A DNA stretch of 23,666 bases from positions 1 to 23,666 of the forward strand of contig CANQXO010000013.1 of NCBI GenBank assembly GCA_947627825.1, in the 5' to 3' direction. Positions within the stretch are counted from its first letter, which is position 1; each line of letters opens with the position of its first letter. This stretch comes from an uncultured Clostridia bacterium (GTDB taxonomy: Bacteria; Bacillota_A; Clostridia; TANB77; CAG-508). The notes beneath the pieces were generated by a model. The model did not search any database. It was given only the letters and a program-made list of their open reading frames with translations, and was not told the DNA's origin. The position numbers and the translations under genes are program-made. Of the stretch, positions 1 to 6,755 are shown piece after piece.

Positions 1-140
1 ACTGCTATTAATATAGATAATATAGAAAAAATCATATTTCCATATACATATACTAGAATCCATGGAATTGTAGCAATTAATCCACCAATTATTAAACCTA
101 TAAATCCAGTTATGTAACTTTCTTTCTTCTTTTCTTCCAT
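1..140 (-). CDS. Small membrane protein, partial (C-terminus outside window)
   Basis: An open frame starts with ATG at 140 and runs leftwards off the window, so only about 46 residues are visible. It begins with a charged stretch (MEEKKKESY) followed by two likely membrane segments: a glycine-rich one (GFIGLIIGGLIATIPWILVY) and the start of a second (MIFSILSILIAV). I do not recognise the family; it resembles the many small clostridial membrane proteins of unknown function. The nearest Shine-Dalgarno-like sequence (AAAGGGGA, about 171-178) lies some 30 bases before the ATG, and a perfect 6-bp stem-loop (151-169) sits between them; folding it would bring the site to a normal distance. It is transcribed away from the tRNA gene. 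Confidence 0.6.
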   Translation of the reverse strand, partial: MEEKKKESYITGFIGLIIGGLIATIPWILVYVYGNMIFSILSILIA

Positions 141-150
141 TTTTTTATTA

Positions 151-178
151 TGCTAGCAAAAATCTAGCAATTCCCCTT
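151..178 (-). promoter_or_regulatory. Hairpin between Shine-Dalgarno and start codon
   Basis: TGCTAG (151-156) and CTAGCA (164-169) form a perfect 6-bp inverted repeat with a 7-base loop, placed between an AAAGGGGA site and the ATG at 140. Unfolded, the site is too far from the start; folded, it is about 13 bases away. Whether the hairpin is used is inference; the same layout recurs before the response regulator gene at 6529. Confidence 0.35.
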
Positions 179-291
179 TCTTTAATTTTAGCTTATTATA
201 TCACAGCCTAGTTGAAACGTAAACTACTTTTTTTACAATTATTTTTATTAATTTGAAATTTAATTTTAACAAATATTTTATCACAGTTTTG

Positions 292-320
292 TTGAAAATC
301 TTTAATAAATGTTGTATAAT
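292..320 (+). promoter_or_regulatory. Sigma-A promoter of tRNA-Arg
   Basis: TTGAAA (292-297) and TATAAT (315-320) are separated by exactly 17 bases and end 8 bases before the mature 5' end of the tRNA at 329. It may also supply transcript for the DUF1653 gene, since no strong terminator is visible between them (only an AT-only 7-bp stem at 407-424 without a T-run). Confidence 0.8.
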
Positions 321-328
321 ATTTTTAT

Positions 329-405
<77 letters not shown>

Positions 406-468
406 ACATATAAATAATTATATGAATTTAAAATCTAATCAAACCAATTTTAAGGAGGAATTTTTTTT

Positions 469-723
469 ATGGAAGAAAGAGTAGTAAAGCCTTTTACAAT
501 GTGGAGACATTTTAAAGGAGCAAAATCATTTGTAATTACAGTTGCAGAACATAGTGAAACAGGAGAGCAACTAGTTGTTTATCGTTGTGTTGATAATAAA
601 GGTAAAACAAACCATACCGACGGTATTTATGCAAGACCTCTAGAAATGTTCTTATCAGAAGTTGACCACGAAAAGTATCCAGATGCTACTCAAAAATATC
701 GTTTTGAAGAAATTAAAGATTAA
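469..723 (+). CDS. DUF1653 domain protein
   Basis: This 84-residue soluble protein matches my recollection of the DUF1653 family: an N-terminal W/YRHFKG motif (here MWRHFKGAKSF), a middle HSETGEQLVVYRC strand region, then YARPLEMFLSEVD and a C-terminal QKYRFEEI. Members are short and usually stand alone; their biochemical function is unknown to me. The start is fixed by AAGGAGGA at 451-458 ahead of the ATG. It lies 63 bases downstream of tRNA-Arg, with no promoter of its own obvious in the gap, so it may share the tRNA promoter. A strong stem-loop terminator follows at 832-863. Confidence 0.85.
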   Translation: MEERVVKPFTMWRHFKGAKSFVITVAEHSETGEQLVVYRCVDNKGKTNHTDGIYARPLEMFLSEVDHEKYPDATQKYRFEEIKD

Positions 724-831
724 TTCATATAAGTATATATATCACCAATGACATATTTTAAATTAAAACTTACATTTGAAAATAATACGATATTGAATTT
801 AAAGCAAATTATATAATTTTAGATATTTTTC

Positions 832-863
832 TCTGGCAGAATTAAAGTTCTGCCAGATTTTTT
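832..863 (+). terminator. Rho-independent terminator after DUF1653 gene
   Basis: TCTGGCAGAA (832-841) and TTCTGCCAGA (848-857) form a perfect 10-bp stem with a 6-base loop, followed by six T residues (858-863). On the minus strand there is no T-run after the stem, so it mainly serves rightward transcription, although the oppositely oriented comEA-like gene ends right beside it. Confidence 0.85.
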
Positions 864-1587
864 ATATAATTATTTTATCTTTTATGTTATTGAACTTATT
901 TTCTCCTATTCCAGAAACATTTTTTAAATCTTCTATATTTTTAAATTCTCCATTTTGTTCTCTATATTCAATTATTCTCTGAGCTATACTTTCTCCTATT
1001 CCTGGAAGGGTTTGTAACTTTGAAATATTAGCTGTATTAATATTTACTTTTTGTTCTTTTTCTTCTCCTTTTTCTTGTGTTGATGTAGTTGTTATTACTC
1101 CTTCTCCTGCTCCTTCTCTTATGTATTCTATTGTTTCTTCTTCACCTTCTTTTGCTGTTTCAGTTATGCTAGGTATGTATATTTGTACTCCATCTTCTAA
1201 TACATAAGCTAAGTTAATTTTTGATAAGTCTGCTTCTTCTGTTTTTCCTCCTGCTAAATTTATTGCATCAATTATTCTTGAACCTTCTTCTAAAGTTACA
1301 ACTCCTGGTGTATTCACTTCTCCTATTACATGCACGGTTATAGTTTTTTTGCTTTCTGGTATTCCTATTTTGCTTTCCTTTACTTCATTTCCTTCTGTAC
1401 TACTTTCAAAATTATTTTCTAAATTTTCTTCTATGTTACCTCCTACTAAAAGTTCTGGTTCATCTGCATAGAAAAATTTGTATAATACTAAAAATATAAA
1501 AATTACAATTATCAACGCTATTACAAATATTATAATCTTTTGTTTATTGCTTAAATCTCTTAATTTGTTTTGTAAATTTTCTATCAT
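862..1587 (-). CDS. comEA: ComEA-like competence protein (SLBB + helix-hairpin-helix)
   Basis: This 241-residue protein is anchored by one N-terminal transmembrane helix (about 17-39). It then has a low-complexity acidic linker, an SLBB-type beta-grasp domain (about 82-140, containing VHVIGEVNTPGVVTL and EDGVQIYIPS), a second Glu-rich linker, and a C-terminal double helix-hairpin-helix (about 181-241). The DNA-binding hairpins are seen as LPGIGESIAQRI and VSGIGENKFNNI, after the signature VNINTA. ComEA proteins are extracytoplasmic receptors that bind double-stranded DNA during natural transformation. No comEC or comEB is adjacent, so the rest of the uptake machine must be elsewhere or absent. 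The start has a good AAAGGAAGAG site. The gene is divergent from dacF. Confidence 0.9.
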   Translation of the reverse strand: MIENLQNKLRDLSNKQKIIIFVIALIIVIFIFLVLYKFFYADEPELLVGGNIEENLENNFESSTEGNEVKESKIGIPESKKTITVHVIGEVNTPGVVTLEEGSRIIDAINLAGGKTEEADLSKINLAYVLEDGVQIYIPSITETAKEGEEETIEYIREGAGEGVITTTSTQEKGEEKEQKVNINTANISKLQTLPGIGESIAQRIIEYREQNGEFKNIEDLKNVSGIGENKFNNIKDKIII

Positions 1588-1730
1588 TTTCTCTTCCTTT
1601 CTTTTTTATTAATTTTTTTAAGTCAATTTTTTTCATTTTATATGTGAATTTATAAATTTTTTATTAATTTACTTTTTATATTTCACCTTTTTTATGAGTT
1701 TTATTATATGTGATTTTTTCGTGATTTTAC

Positions 1731-1759
1731 TTGATTTATTACTATAAAATTGATATGAT
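1731..1759 (+). promoter_or_regulatory. Sigma-A promoter of dacF
   Basis: TTGATT (1731-1736) and TATGAT (1754-1759) with a 17-base spacer. The predicted transcript starts near 1766, leaving a short leader that contains AGGAGA at 1781-1786. Confidence 0.7.
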
Positions 1760-1792
1760 TATATTTAGTTTTATAAAATGAGGAGATACAAG

Positions 1793-3115
1793 TTGAAAAA
1801 GTTTCTTAGTATAATAATTACAATTTTATTTTTGTCTTTAGTTTCCTTTTCTTATGGTGCACAAGATACTACTATTGAAGATAATTTTAATATTGATAGC
1901 ATTGAAGTTTACGCTAACGGTGCTGTCCTTATGGACCAACAGTCTGGCAAAATTCTTTATAGTAAAAATGCAAATAGTAGAATGTACCCTGCTAGTACAA
2001 CTAAATTAGTAACTTGCATTTTGGTTTTAGAAAATTGCAATTTTTCAGACCAAGTTACAGTTAGTTACTATGCTGTTCACAGTGTTCCTGCCACCTACTC
2101 CATAGCCAATTTGATTCCCGGCGAAACTTTTAGTGTAAAAGATTTGCTTTACATTATGATGGTTGGCTCTGCAAATGATGCTGCTTTTGTTTTGGCTCAA
2201 TTTGCTGCTTGTGGCGGAAATAATTATCCTACTGATTCCTCAGTAGAGGCTAAGGACAAGTTTAATAATGATATTGCTAAGTTTTCAGAGATGATGAATA
2301 ATAAAGTTAAAGAAATTGGTTGTAAAAATACAAATTTCGTTAATCCTAACGGAGTTCATAATGAAAATCATTATTCTACACCTTATGATTTAGCTCTTAT
2401 TGGTAAATATGCTTATAATAATATTGAACTTATGAGTATTGTAAAACTTTCATCTTATTCGTTGCCTAATACTGATTTGTATACTTCTGATATTCGTTCT
2501 TGCAGATGTACAAATGCATTGCTTTATAGTGATAGAAGTACATATTATGAATATGCTAATGGTATGAAAACTGGATATACTGACCCTGCCGGATATTGTA
2601 TTGTTGCTAGTGCTTGCAAAGATGATATCCACCTAATTGCTGTAATTCTTGGAGCAAGTTGTTCAAGTTATTCTGCTACTGCTGAGCAAGCAAATGTTAC
2701 TAGAGAGGCTGATTGCAAGAGATTATTTGATTTTGGTTTTGAAAATTATTACTTTGTTAATTTAATAAATAATGGTGCTGTGGCTTCCACAGTAACTATT
2801 ATTAATGGTGATTCAGCTACTAAATCATTAGATTTAATAGTTAAAGATGATATAAAGGCTTTGGTTTTAAGAGGTGAAGTTATTGATATTACTCCTAAGG
2901 TAAAAATGCTTAAATTTCTTGCACCTATTGCCAAAGGAGATGTTGTTGGTACTATTACTTATAACTATAATGGTTCTTCCTATTCTTCTGATTTGTTGGC
3001 AGCTCACGATGTTTATTCTGGTGATTATACAAATTTTCTTATAGGTATTTTTGGAACTTTTGTTATTTTACTTGTTGTAGTCATTGTTCTAAGTAAGAAG
3101 AAAAATAAAAAGTAG
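1793..3115 (+). CDS. dacF: Serine-type D-Ala-D-Ala carboxypeptidase (DacF/PBP5 family)
   Basis: A secreted, membrane-tethered enzyme that trims the terminal D-alanine from peptidoglycan stem peptides. Family S11 motifs are present in order: the catalytic SxxK as PASTTKL, the SxN as SAND about 55 residues later, and the KTG triad in NGMKTGYTDPAGYC. The N-terminus is a signal peptide (KKFLSIIITILFLSLVSFSYG), and a single transmembrane helix plus KKKNKK closes the C-terminus, as in PBP5-like enzymes. An ATG at 1778 would give 445 residues, but AGGAGA (1781-1786) lies downstream of it and exactly 6 bases before an in-frame TTG at 1793. I therefore choose TTG, giving 440 residues and a conventional signal peptide. 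Some S11 members act in sporulation; nothing here shows that. Confidence 0.93.
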   Translation: MKKFLSIIITILFLSLVSFSYGAQDTTIEDNFNIDSIEVYANGAVLMDQQSGKILYSKNANSRMYPASTTKLVTCILVLENCNFSDQVTVSYYAVHSVPATYSIANLIPGETFSVKDLLYIMMVGSANDAAFVLAQFAACGGNNYPTDSSVEAKDKFNNDIAKFSEMMNNKVKEIGCKNTNFVNPNGVHNENHYSTPYDLALIGKYAYNNIELMSIVKLSSYSLPNTDLYTSDIRSCRCTNALLYSDRSTYYEYANGMKTGYTDPAGYCIVASACKDDIHLIAVILGASCSSYSATAEQANVTREADCKRLFDFGFENYYFVNLINNGAVASTVTIINGDSATKSLDLIVKDDIKALVLRGEVIDITPKVKMLKFLAPIAKGDVVGTITYNYNGSSYSSDLLAAHDVYSGDYTNFLIGIFGTFVILLVVVIVLSKKKNKK

Positions 3116-3136
3116 TACAAACAAAAATATTAGATT

Positions 3137-3195
3137 ATGTTTAAAAAAAGCAACAATCTTAAAATATGTTTTAAAAAGTAGCCATCTTAAAGTGT
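3137..3195. repeat. Two imperfect 29-bp tandem units in the dacF 3' region
   Basis: Two units starting with ATGTTT(T)AAAAA near 3137 and 3166 each continue with a GCnnC..ATCTTAAA core, so the spacer after dacF looks like a degenerate tandem duplication. No open frame is seen in it. Confidence 0.4.
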
Positions 3196-3200
3196 AAATA

Positions 3201-3247
3201 AAAAAATAGAGGGTCTGTTTTTTGAAAATAGCCCCCACTATTTTTTT
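3201..3247. terminator. Bidirectional terminator between dacF and LCP gene
   Basis: AAAAAATAG (3201-3209) pairs with CTATTTTTT (3238-3246), and an inner GGG (3211-3213) can pair with CCC (3232-3236), giving a stem flanked by A-run and T-run on both sides. It lies exactly between the convergent dacF and LCP genes and ends in the LCP stop codon. Confidence 0.65.
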
Positions 3248-4562
3248 AATAATCTTGTCCTAACATTATAGTAAAATCAACATTTCTAATATCTTCTCCT
3301 TTTTCAACTGTTCCTGTGCAAAGTAGTGATTTTAATGCATTTTCTGTTTCTGTAGAATTGCTTTTTCTATCAATTAATATTGTTGATTTTATAACATTTG
3401 TTGTTCCTTTTGTTGCTATTTTATAGCCTTGATTTTGAAGCTGTGTAACTGCTGCTTGAAATTTTGTTGTAGAGCCTGTTCCATTTATTAGCTCTAGTGT
3501 TACTTCTGATGGTTTTTTTGATGGAACTACTTCTTCTGCAATTTCATTTACTACGACATTTCCACCTTCTGCTCCATTTTCTATTTCTTCTGGTGTTGCT
3601 AGAAATAAATCATTTACTACTTGCTTTGCTTCTGTCTGATTTACTATAAAGAATGAGTAATTATTATAATATCCTGCTTTTCCTGGTAATGCATCAGACC
3701 TTAAATTTTCGGTATTGAAGTTTACCAATGCTGGAATATAGTTTTTGATTACATCCCATGATAAATTTGTTTCTAATCTTTGTTTTGCAATTCCTAGTAA
3801 GTCGTTTATTTTTGTAATGTTAGATGGCTTCATTGTTTGGCTTATAACTGTTTTAATAAATTCTCTTTGAGTTTTCATTCTTCCTAAGTCATTATCACCA
3901 TAATCTTCTGAGTATGATGTTCCATCGTTGTTATGTCTAAATCTAACTACTCCTTCTGCTTGTACTCCATCAAGTAGTTGATATCCCGGTGCTAAATGTA
4001 TATATAAATCTTGTGCTCCATCATCATAGTCCATTGGTATTGGAACATCGAAATAAACTCCACCTATTGTATCAACTAATTCTCTCAATGCCTTTGTATC
4101 TATTGTTATGTAATATTTTAATTTTAATCCTGTTAGCTTATTTACAGCATCTATTGTGCTTTGTGCACTTGTTGAATATCGTGCATTTATTTTGTCATAA
4201 GGTGTTGCAGATTCTATATTATTTCCAACGAAACTGTCTCTAGGAATTGATAACATAGATGCTTGTTGAGTTTTTGGAACATATTTTACTACAATTATTG
4301 TGTCTGTAAGGTTTTGACTTTTTCCCATACATAAAATGTATAAGTCTTCAAGATTTTCTATTTCGTCTTTGCTACTTCCAACTATTGTAGTTAAAACACC
4401 TGCTAGTCCTCCTCCATTAGCTTGAACTTTTATTGCAAAATAAATAATAAACGCAATTAATATTACTAATAATCCTAAAAACACAGTTCGCACTGGATGG
4501 TGCTTTTTATTTTTATTTTTTTTACTATTTTTCTTTGAATTAGATTTCATTTGTTTTTTCAA
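3246..4562 (-). CDS. LCP family (LytR-CpsA-Psr) wall-polymer ligase with LytR_C domain
   Basis: A membrane-anchored protein of about 438 residues. A very basic cytoplasmic N-terminus (KKNSKKNKNKKHHP) is followed by one transmembrane helix (about 29-47 in the longest frame) and an extracellular LCP domain (about 75-260). Typical landmarks are NLTDTIIVVKY, LSIPRDSFV, DKINARYS, the arginine-rich VVRFRHNNDG and GRMKTQREFI. The C-terminus is a LytR_C domain (VTLELINGTGSTTKFQAAVTQLQNQGYKI). LCP enzymes transfer teichoic acid or polysaccharide from undecaprenyl carriers to peptidoglycan. A GTG at 4571 opens the frame, but AGGAG ends one base before it; the TTG at 4562 is correctly spaced (about 9 bases), so I take it as the start. 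A promoter with 17-base spacing lies just upstream. Confidence 0.93.
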   Translation of the reverse strand: MKKQMKSNSKKNSKKNKNKKHHPVRTVFLGLLVILIAFIIYFAIKVQANGGGLAGVLTTIVGSSKDEIENLEDLYILCMGKSQNLTDTIIVVKYVPKTQQASMLSIPRDSFVGNNIESATPYDKINARYSTSAQSTIDAVNKLTGLKLKYYITIDTKALRELVDTIGGVYFDVPIPMDYDDGAQDLYIHLAPGYQLLDGVQAEGVVRFRHNNDGTSYSEDYGDNDLGRMKTQREFIKTVISQTMKPSNITKINDLLGIAKQRLETNLSWDVIKNYIPALVNFNTENLRSDALPGKAGYYNNYSFFIVNQTEAKQVVNDLFLATPEEIENGAEGGNVVVNEIAEEVVPSKKPSEVTLELINGTGSTTKFQAAVTQLQNQGYKIATKGTTNVIKSTILIDRKSNSTETENALKSLLCTGTVEKGEDIRNVDFTIMLGQDY

Positions 4563-4594
4563 CTTTTCCACTCTCCTAGTTACAACTAAGTACT

Positions 4595-4623
4595 AGTATA
4601 ACAAAATAACTTTTAAATATCAA
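4595..4623 (-). promoter_or_regulatory. Sigma-A promoter of the LCP gene
   Basis: On the minus strand TTGATA (4623-4618) and TATACT (4600-4595) are 17 bases apart. The predicted transcript begins about 20-25 bases before the TTG start, so the gene has its own promoter despite lying only 97 bases after the histidine kinase gene. Confidence 0.7.
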
Positions 4624-4659
4624 TATTATTACATATTTTTTTATAATTTTACATTTAAT

Positions 4660-5874
4660 TTATTTTATATAATTGATAACAAATGTTGTTCCTTCTCCTA
4701 GTTTTGATTTTACTGTTATATATCCATTACTTTTTTCTATTATTGCTTTACTTAGTGCTAAGCCTATGCCCATACTATTTTCTGAAGAATTACTTGTTTT
4801 ATAAAATCTATCAAATATATGCCTTATGTCTTTATTTGAAATTCCGTCGCCAAAATCTTGTATTATTATTTTTAACAATACACTTGAATCTTCTACTCTT
4901 ATATTAATTTTGGAATTTTCTTTGCTATGTTCTATCGAATTTTTCAATATGTTTGTTATTGCTTCTAGTTGCCATTTGTAGTCTGCTATAAGTTCTACAT
5001 TTTCTGCTATGTCTAGCTGTATATTTTCGTTTTTTATTTCAATTAAAACAGACAAATTATCTAATACTTCTAATATAAGTTCTTTTACATTTATTTTTTT
5101 ATTTGTCATTACTATTGTTCCAGAGTCAAACTTTGCAAGTTTTAGTAACGATATTACCAATGATGAAATCCAATCTATCTGTTTACTTATAGTTTTTATA
5201 AAATCTTTTCTTGTTTCTAATTCCATTTCTGGATTTTCATACAAATTGTCTATCATTATTCTTATTGATGTTAGTGGAGTTTTTAATTGGTGTGATATGT
5301 CTTCCATTGCCCTACTTAAATTATTGCTTTCGACTTTGCTATTTTCTGCTGATTCTTTTAATAGTATTGTTGTTTTATATAGTTCATTTCTTAGTTTTGA
5401 AAGCTCATCATCTGTATTTTCTTCAATTTTAAGATTATACTTTCCGTTATTAATTCTTTTTAAGTAAGAATTTATTTCTTCTACTTTTTTGTTCTGTTTT
5501 GATATATATAACATTACAACTATTACTATAACAATTCCAAATACTAATAAAATAATGACATCTATTATAGTGTTTTCTTGCACTTTATCTTCTAATAATT
5601 TAATGTATATATCATTTTCTTGATATCCATATTTTTTTAGTATGGTTTCTGTATTTTCACTTTTATTTCGCAGTATTTCTATAATTTCTCCTTCTTGTAC
5701 TTCAGGATATTTTTCTTTTATATTATTAATAATGTTATCTATGACTAAATTATATTCTTTTGCATAACTCGAAAACTGCATATTTACAATACATACATAA
5801 ATTGCAGAAAATACTATTACAACAATTGCAAGTGGTATAATTATTCTTCTTATATCTGATTTTCTAATTTTCAT
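4660..5874 (-). CDS. Two-component sensor histidine kinase
   Basis: A 404-residue membrane histidine kinase. TM1 (about 11-31) and TM2 (about 102-123) bracket an extracytoplasmic loop of about 70 residues; a HAMP-like linker follows (about 124-175). The HisKA domain has the H-box EDISHQLKTPLTS with phospho-acceptor His195. The HATPase domain carries the N-box (NILKNSIEHS), G1 (DFGDGIS), F-box (FDRFYKTS) and G2 (MGIGLALSKAI). Its ATG overlaps the end of the response regulator gene by 11 bp and lacks a strong ribosome site, so translational coupling is likely. The sizeable sensor loop differs from BceS-type kinases, whose loop is minimal. The neighbouring ABC exporter is the obvious regulatory target, but that is inference. 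Confidence 0.95.
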   Translation of the reverse strand: MKIRKSDIRRIIIPLAIVVIVFSAIYVCIVNMQFSSYAKEYNLVIDNIINNIKEKYPEVQEGEIIEILRNKSENTETILKKYGYQENDIYIKLLEDKVQENTIIDVIILLVFGIVIVIVVMLYISKQNKKVEEINSYLKRINNGKYNLKIEENTDDELSKLRNELYKTTILLKESAENSKVESNNLSRAMEDISHQLKTPLTSIRIMIDNLYENPEMELETRKDFIKTISKQIDWISSLVISLLKLAKFDSGTIVMTNKKINVKELILEVLDNLSVLIEIKNENIQLDIAENVELIADYKWQLEAITNILKNSIEHSKENSKINIRVEDSSVLLKIIIQDFGDGISNKDIRHIFDRFYKTSNSSENSMGIGLALSKAIIEKSNGYITVKSKLGEGTTFVINYIK

Positions 5875-6529
5875 CTACTCTATATCCAATTCCTTTTATT
5901 GTTTTTATTATGTCTTCAGTGCCTAACTTTGCTCTTACTCTTTTGATATAAACTGTTAGGGTATTGTCATTTACATAGTTTCCTGCCATATCCCATATTT
6001 TATCTAGTATTTTTTCTCTTGTGATGGTTTTTCCTACATTACTTAGCAAAAGCACTAAAATCTTATATTCTAATGCTGTAAAAATAACTTCTTTTTCGTT
6101 TACAAATACTCTTTTTGCGTCTAAATTTACTCTAATATTTTTGCAAATTAATTCGTTTTTATCTTTATCAAATCTTCTTAAAACATTTTGTATTCTAGAT
6201 ATTAATTCTCTATTTCTGAATGGCTTTATTATATAATCATCGGCACCCTTGTTAAAGCCTAAAACGACATCCTTTTCTTCGTCTTTGGCTGTTAAACAAA
6301 TTACCGGCGTTTCTTTTTCTTCTTTTATATATTGGCATAAATCAAATCCATTTCCGTCTGGAAGCATTATATCAAGTATTACTAAATCAAACTCTTTTTC
6401 TGTTAATATATTTTCCGCTTCTTCTACACTTTTGACTTGCATTGTTTCAAAATTCTCTTGCTCTAATGTGTATTTCAAGCCTTTTAAAATCATTTCGTTA
6501 TCTTCTATTAACAAAATTTTATTTTTCAT
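5864..6529 (-). CDS. Response regulator, OmpR/PhoB family
   Basis: A 221-residue two-domain regulator. The receiver domain (1-115) shows the acidic pair at E9-D10, phospho-acceptor D53 in LVILDIMLPDGNG, T80 in CLTAKD and K102 in YIIKPF. The C-terminal winged helix (about 125-221) shows TREKILDKIWDMAGNYVNDN, the recognition-helix region LTVYIKRVRAKLG and the closing IKGIGYRVDEN. It is the partner of the kinase that overlaps its 3' end. Regulators of this family bind direct repeats, and a PHO-box-like repeat sits at the exporter promoter (10190-10208). No strong ribosome site lies near the ATG; a GGAAGGGGGA about 30 bases upstream is separated from it by a hairpin and a six-codon mini-ORF that ends in the start codon. 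Confidence 0.95.
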   Translation of the reverse strand: MKNKILLIEDNEMILKGLKYTLEQENFETMQVKSVEEAENILTEKEFDLVILDIMLPDGNGFDLCQYIKEEKETPVICLTAKDEEKDVVLGFNKGADDYIIKPFRNRELISRIQNVLRRFDKDKNELICKNIRVNLDAKRVFVNEKEVIFTALEYKILVLLLSNVGKTITREKILDKIWDMAGNYVNDNTLTVYIKRVRAKLGTEDIIKTIKGIGYRVDEN

Positions 6530-6570
6530 TCCGCATTTAATTGCATCTATTTTTGCAATTTCCCCCTTCC
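6526..6570 (-). promoter_or_regulatory. Leader with mini-ORF and hairpin before response regulator
   Basis: On the minus strand GGAAGGGGGA (about 6570-6561) is followed by a perfect 7-bp stem-loop (AATTGCA/TGCAATT, 6560-6554 and 6545-6539). The ATG at 6546, at the loop edge, opens a six-codon frame (M-Q-L-N-A-E) whose TGA overlaps the regulator's ATG as ATGA (6529-6526). This could couple translation of the regulator to the mini-ORF, or the hairpin could simply bridge ribosome site and start. Function is inference. Confidence 0.35.
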
Positions 6571-6585
6571 AATATATGATACCAT

Positions 6586-6611
6586 AAAAGGCTAGATTTT
6601 ACTAGCCTTTT
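6586..6611. terminator. Stem-loop upstream of the response regulator gene
   Basis: AAAAGGCTAG (6586-6595) and CTAGCCTTTT (6602-6611) form a perfect 10-bp stem around ATTTTA. The T-run is short on both strands. It may end the exporter transcript coming from the right, or act as an attenuator, because the regulator gene starts only about 57 bases further on and no good promoter is visible between them. Confidence 0.5.
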
Positions 6612-6627
6612 AGATGCTTTTAATATA

Positions 6628-6718
6628 GAATAAAGTTATTTTCGAAAAAGCCGCGTAGCTGAAGCGACAACCGTCAGGTTGCTCGCGACAACAAGGCTTG
6701 GAAAAAATAACTTTATTC
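6628..6718. repeat. GC-rich palindromic element with 15-bp outer stem (MITE or structured RNA candidate)
   Basis: GAATAAAGTTATTTT (6628-6642) and AAAATAACTTTATTC (6704-6718) are perfect inverted repeats. Inside, AAGCC (6648-6652) pairs with GGCTT (6695-6699), and GCGACAACC (6664-6672) pairs with GGTTGcTCGC (6677-6686, one bulged C) around a GTCA tetraloop. The core 6644-6700 is visibly much richer in GC than everything around it, and GCGACAAC occurs twice, 21 bases apart. It lies between the exporter permease and the response regulator. No open frame, transposase or clear target duplication is seen. It could be a non-autonomous mobile repeat or a structured non-coding RNA. Confidence 0.6.
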
Positions 6719-6755
6719 AATTAATTAACACATTTAAAGCTTTGAATGGCAAAAG

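Noticed and set aside
6628..6718. Known riboswitch, T-box or rRNA/tRNA fragment
   Set aside because: No T-box sequence, no tRNA-like arms and no conserved riboswitch core that I recognise; left as an uncharacterised structured element.
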